In this document: one piece after another, positions 1-5,197 of the stretch | Layout of the letters: every line of letters begins with the position of its first letter | Position numbering within the stretch: the stretch's first letter is position 1 | DNA from: a candidate division SR1 bacterium | Lineage (GTDB): Bacteria; Patescibacteriota; Gracilibacteria; Absconditabacterales; Absconditicoccaceae | Reading direction: 5' to 3' | Assembly: GCA_007116275.1 (NCBI GenBank) | Contig: SKIU01000062.1 | Coordinates: 1-5,197 of the forward strand | DNA length: 5,197 nt | Position numbers and translations under genes: made by a program | The notes under the pieces: model-generated | Database searches by the model: none | The model's input: the letters and a program-made list of their open reading frames with translations, nothing else | Told to the model about the DNA's origin: nothing

Positions 1-2225
1 TGATCAGCGACCAATTCATCTATCGTATGTAGCGATCTTTCCATAGATTTCGTTTCTTTTTCTCGTGTCTGTATACTGTTTTTGCTTATATGGGGATTGG
101 CATCGATATATGATTGCAGTGTACTCTTTTCATCTTGGAGTTCTTTCTGTAATCATTGTATATCGTTCTCACGTTGCTGTATCTGTACCGTTAATGACTG
201 CATTTCTTGTTTCTGTTTCTGTTGTTTTTCTAGTAAGCCTTCAATAGCCTGGAGTTTCTTTTCAGATTCTTTCTTGGTTGTATCTATCTCCTGTCGCTGT
301 GTATACAATGACTCAATCTCTTTCCATGCATTAGCTTGGAGAAAAGATTTGATACGATCGATGCGTCCTTGTATATCTGTGATAGCATCCATGTATTTTT
401 TATTTTTATCTTCATAATCTAGTCATTTGATTGCATTATCGATAGTAGTACGTTTTTTTTCTAATCAGTCAAAAAAGTCATGCAATATCGTACCTGGTTC
501 TTTGTCTAGCTGTAAGAGTTGCTCATCGATAACTTGGAGTTTTTTTTGGATATCTTGGATATGCTGGGTATGATTGAGTGTGTTGCGGTTTTCTTTGAGC
601 GTCTCAATCTCTTTGTGTAGCTGAGCAATTTGTTTGTCTCAGAGATATTTACTGACGATAGTATGTATTTGTTGTACAGATCTCGTATCGGTTATCGCTA
701 GTGCCTGTTGCAATGCATCCACACATTCTTTGATATCAGGATTGTTGGTACTAATAGTTTCTATACGTTCTTGGATTTTTTGTACTGCTATATCTATCTC
801 CTGCAATTTGGATTCATGATTTTTTTGCTGTAATAGGAGATTATCCTTATCTTTTTCTAAAGATGACTTTTCACGTTTTATGTGTTGATGTAATGCACGA
901 TAGCTTTCTGTATCGGGTTTGAGTTCCAAATCAGCTAACTGTTTTTGGTAGTCATCGTAACGTTCTTGTAACGCCTTTTGTTGTTGTTCGTAATAATTTT
1001 TCTCTTGCGCCAAATTTTTTCCAGCTTGCATACATGCCTGGATGGTTTGGTAAGCGAATAACAATGTATTATTGCTCGGTGCAACTGACAAATCAAGTGT
1101 ATCTACAATAGATCTATAAATATTAGGATCAATCTTTTTTTCCAACTCCTGTTGTTGTATAACGGCTGATGATATTGTTTTTTTTATACTCGATTCATCA
1201 GGAATATTAGCGTTTTTGATCTCTTCTTCGATAGTATTTTTGCGATTTTTGGCGGTTAGTATATCTTGTTGGAGCGTTTGTATTTTTTCCTCGTGTTTTT
1301 TAATAGATGACTGAAAATTATCGACTTGTTGTGTGTAACTATGGTAGCGTTCTTGTACTGAAGTAAGCGTTTTCTGTACATCTGCAAGTATTGGTTTCGC
1401 CTGTTCGGGGATATCACAATCTTGCAAACTAATCTTGTCCACAATATGTTCTCGTTCGTGGATTGTTGATTGATGCGAACCTAACGACGACCAATTTTTG
1501 TGTGCTATAAGTGCATGAAAAGCATCTATAAAAGATTGTATATTGATGCGTAGTTTGGCGTCTTGATGCTGAGTATCACCAAGGATTTTTTTCTGTAGTT
1601 GTACCTCTCTCTTTTTTTCAGCAATACGATCTTTAGCACTATCTATACTCATGAGATCAAAGACATTTTTCAGGATTTCGATTCTATCAGCAGGAGTAAG
1701 TTCAAAGATATTTTGGCTTTCTTGCAACAAAAACATCGTGCTTGTAAATACCTCCCTTGGTGGCAAAATCGTGGTAAGTGTTTGCTGTAGATCTGTCTCG
1801 TTTTTATAGCTTATTTCTTCTAGATAGACACCATTTTTGACCAAAAGATCCTGAATATCAGTTCCTGTAACAAGGATTTCATCATTATCTAAAAGAGAAT
1901 TAACTTTCTCCACATTATTGATGATAAACTGTTGTGAAGAGCAAGATTCTTTACTTTTCCCCTGTTTCAATGACCTGATAATCAAATAATAAGTATCATG
2001 GATAGAAAAGATTATTTTGATAAATCCAGTCTGATTATCCACATGCAATATTCTTCTTTCAGCATGCTTATATAGTCCATACAATGGTCCATCAAAAAAC
2101 AAAAAACTCTTCCCCGAACCTATAGGTGCTTTGATCAAATATTTTCATCATACAAAAAAAACGGACATTGTTTTGTTCCCAAATGGTCATATATTGCGAT
2201 ACGATATAGCGTGGATGTTTAACAT
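1..2225 (-). CDS. SbcC/Rad50-like coiled-coil ATPase, 3' end cut off by window edge (TGA=Gly)
   Basis: Known role of the family: the ATPase subunit of the SbcCD/Mre11-Rad50 complex, which processes DNA ends and hairpins. Seen: 741 codons are present and the frame is still open at base 1. The N-terminus has the family's R-N-I-G-P-F opening (residues 10-15), a P-loop APIGSGKS at 33-40 (first Gly replaced by Ala) followed by a DGPLYGLY helix, and a Q-loop at FLLQES with Gln168, followed by PADRIEIL and VFDL as in SbcC. From about residue 195 onward the protein is Gln/Lys/Glu-rich coiled coil. The signature motif, Walker B and D-loop would lie beyond the window. Seven in-frame TGA codons fall at residues 13, 26, 27, 529, 587, 601 and 691. 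I chose ATG 2223-2225 because it places the N-terminal motif at the usual distance; the frame stays open upstream, but into repeats. No Shine-Dalgarno is visible. No CxxC zinc hook is seen in the visible part. No sbcD partner is in the window. It could instead be a more distant SMC-like ATPase. Confidence 0.85.
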
Positions 2226-2252
2226 AATGGTGAGTTGTGAATGATGAATGAG
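2226..2252. repeat. Degenerate TGAATGA-type heptamer tract
   Basis: The stretch directly upstream of the SbcC-like start codon is built of loosely repeated TGAATGA-like units. Over its first 26 bases it matches bases 4842-4867 at 21 positions by my count, on the same strand. It ends four bases before the palindromic element at 2256. It forms the 5' leader of the SbcC-like gene, so that gene's promoter must lie within or beyond the repeats. No coding role is seen. Confidence 0.55.
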
Positions 2253-2255
2253 ATC

Positions 2256-2331
2256 GTCATTCTGAGCCCCGATACATCGGGAGTGAAGAATCTTGGGAAT
2301 TATTAAGATCCTTCGTTTTACTCAGGATGAC
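2256..2331. repeat. 76-bp imperfect palindromic dispersed repeat (full copy)
   Basis: The outer arms GTCATTCTGAG (2256-2266) and CTCAGGATGAC (2321-2331) are complementary at 10 of 11 positions. The inner arms GAAGAATCTT (2285-2294) and AAGATCCTTC (2305-2314) are complementary at 9 of 10. The left half also carries a perfect mini-hairpin, CCCGAT-AC-ATCGGG (2268-2281), which the right half lacks. The outer and inner left arms recur at 4937-4978. The arrangement fits a small non-autonomous palindromic element of the REP/MITE kind, and similar GTCATTCTGAGC...GAAGAATCT repeats occur in many bacterial genomes (from memory, not checked). No T-run follows on either strand, so it is a poor intrinsic terminator, although transcripts crossing it could fold. 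Confidence 0.75.
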
Positions 2332-2514
2332 AAAGACATTGATTGTTGATCGCAATACTCAGCTTACGATAATATACAATATTTTCAAGTCATATAATGT
2401 TTTTTTGTCAAGATTGGAAGCGTGTTTAGATGTTATTTTTTGGCATTATATACTATTGTTCTATATAATCATAGAGTAATAGTAATAATTTTAGCCCATT
2501 ATGATCCTATTGAT
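2332..2514. other. AT-rich divergent intergenic region
   Basis: This is the rest of the spacer between the SbcC-like gene (leftward) and the sortase (rightward). No coding frame is convincing. A GTG at 2422 is in frame with the sortase, but the peptide it would add is a hydrophobic stretch with no sign of selection and it overlaps the promoter. A TATAAT at 2393-2398 lacks a properly spaced -35. On the minus strand a perfect TTGACA (2411-2406) could serve the SbcC-like gene, but no -10 sits at the right distance. Confidence 0.5.
2440..2469 (+). promoter_or_regulatory. Predicted sigma70-type promoter of the sortase gene
   Basis: A -35 box TTGGCA (2440-2445, five of six to TTGACA) is followed by an 18-base spacer and a perfect -10 TATAAT (2464-2469). 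Transcription would begin near 2476, leaving a leader of about 40 bases before the ATG at 2515. This supports that start over the upstream GTG at 2422, which would lie ahead of the promoter. Confidence 0.55.
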
Positions 2515-3360
2515 ATGCACAGAACATTGGATTCACTAATAGATGATATATCATATAAGAACACAAGCAAACCACAAAAAAAAACAGTTCGTTTGCCTGT
2601 ATTTTTGCAAGAAATAAAGTTATTTTGAGCGATTTTTATTGCGATGTTTTTTGGTATGTTGGTATTTACCAATGCAAATCTGTTTATGCATGCTTTAGGG
2701 TTGGTGCATAATGATTACGATAATCAGTCATTAGCTTTTGCCCAAGAAATTGATTCAATGATTGTTGATAGCGCTATAGAAAGAAAACAAGATGCTATTT
2801 TAGAAAAATATAAAGATATCTCTATAACACAAAATCCAGTAGCGACTAATATAGGAACAGTATTAGAAAACAAATTGGCACAATATGATTTTAACTTCAA
2901 TACTTTGCCTCCTGTTGATAGGCTTGTAGTGGATGGTATAGCTCTTGATGTACCACTTATATCAGTTACAGAAAAATCAGAAGGAGATTTTGTAAGGGGA
3001 GATTTTGATATTGAACTGAGAGATGGAGTAGTAAAATATCCGACCACTCCTATGCCAGGGGAATGAGGGAATACATTGATATTTGGTCATACGTCACAAG
3101 AACGACGAGAAAAAAATCCTTATGGAACAGTATTCTCCAATCTCCCAAAATTACAAGCATGAGATGAAATAAAACTTGTATGGAAAGGAGAACTATATAA
3201 GTATAAAATAGTAGAAACAGTTATACGCCGACCAAAGGACGTAGACAAAGAGTTTCAAAAACGACAAAATATGGACAAAGAATATATCACACTCATGTGA
3301 TGTTATCCACTTGGTACCACTAGGCAGCGTATGATGGTAATGGCAGAGAGAGTCTACTAA
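2515..3360 (+). CDS. Membrane-anchored sortase family transpeptidase (TGA=Gly)
   Basis: Sortases are cysteine transpeptidases that cleave a sorting signal on exported proteins and join them to the cell surface or to pilin-like partners. Seen: 281 residues. A polar, likely cytoplasmic N-terminus (about 1-33) is followed by one membrane segment (about 34-60, including IFIAMFFGMLVF), then an external stalk with helical character and a C-terminal catalytic domain. That domain carries GHTS (His192), F-SNLPKLQAGDEI (about 206-219) and GCYPLGTTRQR, giving Cys263 and Arg272 in the C-x-P-x-G-T-x3-R pattern. All three catalytic residues are therefore present. Four in-frame TGA codons (residues 38, 184, 216, 262) fall in the membrane segment and at conserved Gly sites. 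Without recoding the catalytic domain would be lost. Start ATG 2515 has no Shine-Dalgarno but follows a good promoter. The stop is TAA. The gene converges with the C39 peptidase gene at 3361 with zero spacing. Sortase class was not assigned; no substrate gene is visible. Confidence 0.9.
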
Positions 3361-4140
3361 TTATTTTTCAATAACCATAACAAGCTTTGCTCCTTGTGTA
3401 ATATCTCCTTTTGCAACAAAATCATGCATAGCATGCATTACTGTTTCATGCGTATATTTATAATTTTCTCCATTACTCATTCCTACCTCATTAGTATAGA
3501 AATATTTATCATCATATCAGACAATAAGGATAGTATGAAACCTCGGTCATCCATTTACAAAGAATGGATTTTTTAATAATCTCCCAGCAGTAGGAGCTAT
3601 GATAAGGTTTCCTTTTGCAAGCTCTGATTTCATATCTTCTAGACTTGGATTTTCAAGAATCCATGCATTTCCTGCATGAGGATACATCGTATCATATAGT
3701 GATTTCAGATCACGCATGGGGATAGAAAAATAAGTCCCAAAAGCATTTTCTTGTATAGGTATCATTGCAAACATATCTTCAATGAATTGTTCTTTGGTCA
3801 ACTCTTTTCCTTTGATGGCATAAGCTGCAAGAACTAAATTTGCTTCTGAGCACAACATACTCCAAGGAAGATTTCGATTGCCGTCAGGTGCTTGTGAATA
3901 GAAAGGTGCATGTATATAAACTGAAGGAGGAATTGTTCTTGGTTTATCGACAGTCGTTTCGGTTTTAGTTTCTTTTTGTTCAGATACTTGTTTATCAAAG
4001 ACACGCATATCGATCACAGATATAGGATCTGGTTGATAGTCTGCTACAGTGCTATCATATACTCCATCATGCGAAAAAAATCAGTCAGGTATTACCAGGA
4101 CTCACAAACAGATACTGAGAAAGATAATAAATCATCTCAT
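3361..4140 (-). CDS. Secreted C39-family (Peptidase_C39_2-like) cysteine peptidase, paralog 1 (TGA=Gly)
   Basis: Predicted exported papain-fold cysteine peptidase; the substrate is unknown. Seen: 259 residues. The N-terminus is a hydrophobic signal peptide or anchor (IIFLSICLGVLVI, residues 5-17), followed by a charged, low-complexity linker (about 25-70). The catalytic domain has FYSQAPDGNRNLPW (80-93), catalytic Cys97 in LCSEA, KGKELTKEQF (110-119), TAGRLLKNPFF (184-194), GGPRFH with His202, IVGYD (206-210) and TNEVG (216-220). Glu218 stands where the downstream paralog and the usual family pattern have Asp. Five in-frame TGA codons encode Gly 3, 13, 20, 198 and 208, the last being the Gly of GYD. 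Start ATG 4138-4140 follows an upstream TAG in frame and includes the signal peptide; no Shine-Dalgarno is seen, and a TATTAT box lies about 12 bases upstream. It is the second gene of a same-strand pair with the paralog at 4280-5158. The stop is TAA. Confidence 0.88.
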
Positions 4141-4279
4141 GGGTTGGTTCTATAATACACTAAACACCTTTTGTATAGGGAAGTGAGGGGGGATTACAAG
4201 AATAAAAGAAAAAGGGGCTAAAAGGGTAAAAAGGTGAAGGACCTTTAAACCCTTTCCTCCTGCACCTCATTATCTTTAC
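4141..4279. other. Spacer between the two C39 peptidase genes
   Basis: These 139 bases contain a terminator-like hairpin (4221-4255), a purine-rich stretch on the plus strand (4179-4240) and, close to the paralog 1 start, a TATTAT box on the minus strand (4157-4152) without a good -35. The combination suggests that the two peptidase genes are transcribed separately rather than as one operon. No coding frame is seen. Confidence 0.5.
4221..4255 (-). terminator. Nested hairpin, likely terminator of C39 paralog 2
   Basis: The outer stem AAAGGGT/ACCCTTT (4221-4227 with 4249-4255) and the inner stem AAAGGT/ACCTTT (4230-4235 with 4241-4246) are both perfect. They are separated by a symmetric AA/AA internal loop and close on a five-base loop (4236-4240). 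On the minus strand the hairpin lies 25 bases past the TAA of paralog 2 and is followed by a pyrimidine-rich, T-rich run (from 4220 downward), as expected for rho-independent termination. The T-run is interrupted by a CCCC, which weakens the call. Confidence 0.6.
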
Positions 4280-5158
4280 TTATTCTGTAATAACAAGTAT
4301 TCTTTTTGCTCCCTGATTGATGTCATCATAATTGAGGTCATGGAGTGCTTCCATAATAATCTCATGCGTGTACGGAAAATTATCGCCACGACGAGTCCCA
4401 ACGTCGTTGGTATAAAAATAAGTTTCATCATATCATCTAATGAGCAACATGTGGTACCATGGCCCTTGTCCAGAGTAGTAAGGATTGCCGAGTTTGCGTC
4501 ATGCAAATGGTGCGACGATCATATCTCATTGTGCGAGGATAGATTTTATTTGTTGAATCGTCGGATTGTCAACGATATATGCTTCTCCACCATAAAAATC
4601 TAGATAGAGTTGTTTGGTCTGCTCGATGGAGGTATGGATATAGTCATTGAACAGTTCCATCTGACGATCAACCATTGCGAGGAGGTCTGTTCTAAACTGG
4701 TCTTTCGTGAGAGATTTCCCTTTGATAAAATAGTTGGCAAGTGCAATACTTGCCTCTTCACAAGCTTCTGCTCGTGGGAGATTTCGATTTCCGTCGGGTG
4801 CTTGGGGGAAGAAGGGAACTTCGTGATTTATTGAGGGAGGTAATGGTGAATTATCAATGGTCAATGATCAATGATTTGTATTAGCTGTTGGCTGTATGAT
4901 GAGTGGGGGAGTATCTGTATTTGTTCAAGAAGTATCGTCATTCTGAGCGGAGGCGTTAGCCACAGTCGAAGAATCTTGATTATTATTTTGCCTGTTATCC
5001 TGGACTGGATTTGGCATGTTGGGTTCATCAGTGTCAGAAACAATAACTTCTGTTGTATCAGCGCTCACTATCTGTTCATTCGCATCGTTTCACGAGAAAA
5101 ACGCTCGTGCGAGCACGGCAAGGGCAATAATTGTTGTCAAATAGGTAAGGATTTGCAT
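4280..5158 (-). CDS. Secreted C39-family (Peptidase_C39_2-like) cysteine peptidase with long linker, paralog 2 (TGA=Gly)
   Basis: Predicted exported cysteine peptidase, closely related to the gene at 3361-4140. Seen: 292 residues. The signal peptide (about 1-22) has an h-region TIIALAVLARA ending in A-R-A, a plausible signal peptidase site. A long Asn/Asp/Gln/Thr/Ser-rich linker (about 23-105) follows. The catalytic domain has PFFPQAPDGNRNLP (115-128), Cys133 in EACEEAS, HTSIEQTK (175-182), APFAGRKLGNP (216-226), GPWYH with His236, IRGYDE (240-245) and TNDVGTRRG (250-258) with the expected Asp252. The full Cys-His-Asp set is thus present. Six in-frame TGA codons encode Gly 23, 78, 97, 211, 220 and 242; six of about 16 glycines use TGA. 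Start ATG 5156-5158 has an in-frame TAG just upstream and no Shine-Dalgarno, with an AT-rich box directly before it. The linker contains a half copy of the dispersed repeat and a 3x7-bp tandem repeat. The stop is TAA. Substrate unknown. Confidence 0.9.
4842..4874. repeat. Heptamer tandem repeat in the paralog 2 linker
   Basis: Bases 4854-4874 are three consecutive TCAATGR heptamers (TCAATGG, TCAATGA, TCAATGA). Together with the preceding bases from 4842 they resemble the tract at 2226-2252. The 21 bases equal seven codons, so the array keeps frame. In the peptidase it encodes roughly residues 95-102 (around N-H-G-S-L-T-I-D), at the end of the disordered linker, and includes one TGA glycine codon. 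Confidence 0.65.
4937..4978. repeat. Half copy of the dispersed palindromic repeat, inside the paralog 2 coding sequence
   Basis: GTCATTCTGAGC (4937-4948) and GAAGAATCTTG (4968-4978) match the left half of the element at 2256-2331 exactly. Between them the spacer is different in sequence but again holds a small hairpin, GGC-GTTA-GCC (4952-4961). The right half of the palindrome is not recognisable here. Read on the minus strand in the gene's frame it encodes residues 61-74, an Asn/Ser/Asp/Ala-rich part of the linker with no stop codon. Confidence 0.75.
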
Positions 5159-5197
5159 AATTTTATGCTAGGGATTTGAGAGGAGAAGGCAAGGAAA
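5159..5197. other. Upstream flank of C39 paralog 2
   Basis: These 39 bases lead to the window edge. On the minus strand they are pyrimidine-rich and end in an AT-rich TAAAAT box (5165-5160) almost touching the ATG at 5158. An in-frame TAG at 5170-5168 closes the frame upstream. No Shine-Dalgarno and no clear -35 are visible, so the promoter is not resolved. Confidence 0.35.

Noticed and set aside
65..417. Plus-strand open frames opposite the SbcC-like gene
   Set aside because: They lie wholly within the coding region of the minus-strand gene and have Cys/Ser/Phe-rich translations typical of antisense reading of a Lys/Gln-rich coiled coil.
153..2138. Two separate minus-strand genes (153-392 and 639-2138) or a pseudogene split by stops
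   Set aside because: The same frame runs from 2225 to base 1, broken only by TGA codons, and the N-terminal SbcC motif lies upstream of the TTG at 2138. One recoded gene explains it.
2256..2331. Intrinsic terminator at the palindromic repeat
   Set aside because: No T-run follows the hairpin on either strand and it lies between two divergent genes, where no transcript needs to end.
2422..2514. Upstream GTG start for the sortase at 2422
   Set aside because: It would lie ahead of and overlap the best promoter (2440-2469), and the added peptide looks like translated AT-rich intergenic sequence.
4105..4140. Lipoprotein signal (Cys11) in C39 paralog 1
   Set aside because: The residues before Cys11 are L-S-I, without the small residue needed at -1, and Cys11 lies in the middle of the hydrophobic core, too near the N-terminus.
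2515..5158. TGA read as tryptophan (code 4) or as selenocysteine
   Set aside because: Trp is encoded by TGG at conserved sites (for example NLPW in paralog 1 and GPWYH in paralog 2), TGA falls at Gly sites, and 22 sites in unrelated families with no SECIS-like context argue against selenocysteine.
2515..5158. A sortase plus substrate cluster using the two peptidases as substrates
   Set aside because: Neither peptidase has a C-terminal LPXTG-like motif, hydrophobic segment and basic tail; both end right after the catalytic domain.

Overview
The window reads as chromosome from a Candidate Phyla Radiation bacterium that translates UGA as glycine (NCBI code 25, established for Gracilibacteria and Absconditabacteria). 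The basis is internal. Read with the standard code, all four genes break into fragments. Read with TGA as Gly, each becomes one intact frame in which many of the 22 in-frame TGA codons fall where the protein family wants glycine: the GYD motif of two C39 peptidases, the L-x-A-G-D and E-G-G-N segments of a sortase, and the residue before the sortase catalytic Cys. The three visible gene ends all use TAA. Base composition is AT-rich and start codons lack a clear Shine-Dalgarno sequence.

Layout. Bases 1-2225 (minus) hold the N-terminal 741 codons of an SbcC/Rad50-like coiled-coil ATPase whose C-terminal part lies beyond base 1. Bases 2226-2514 are the divergent intergenic region. It contains a degenerate heptamer tract, a 76-bp imperfect palindrome and a good sigma70-type promoter facing right. 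Bases 2515-3360 (plus) are a membrane-anchored sortase. Its stop codon directly abuts the stop of the next, oppositely oriented gene. Bases 3361-4140 and 4280-5158 (both minus) are two tandem paralogous secreted C39-type cysteine peptidases, separated by 139 bp that include a terminator-like nested hairpin. Bases 5159-5197 are the upstream flank of the second peptidase.

How the genes relate. The sortase and the two peptidases are all predicted to act at the outer face of the membrane, but no sortase substrate (LPXTG-like tail) is visible here and the peptidases lack one, so a working link is only suggestive. The SbcC-like gene is a separate DNA-repair-type function transcribed away from them. 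The same short dispersed repeat occurs twice: as a full palindrome between genes and as a half copy translated in frame inside the linker of one peptidase. I see no RNA gene, CRISPR array or insertion sequence. The most distinctive content is the recoding and the repeat-in-gene arrangement; I do not see a clearly new multi-gene system.
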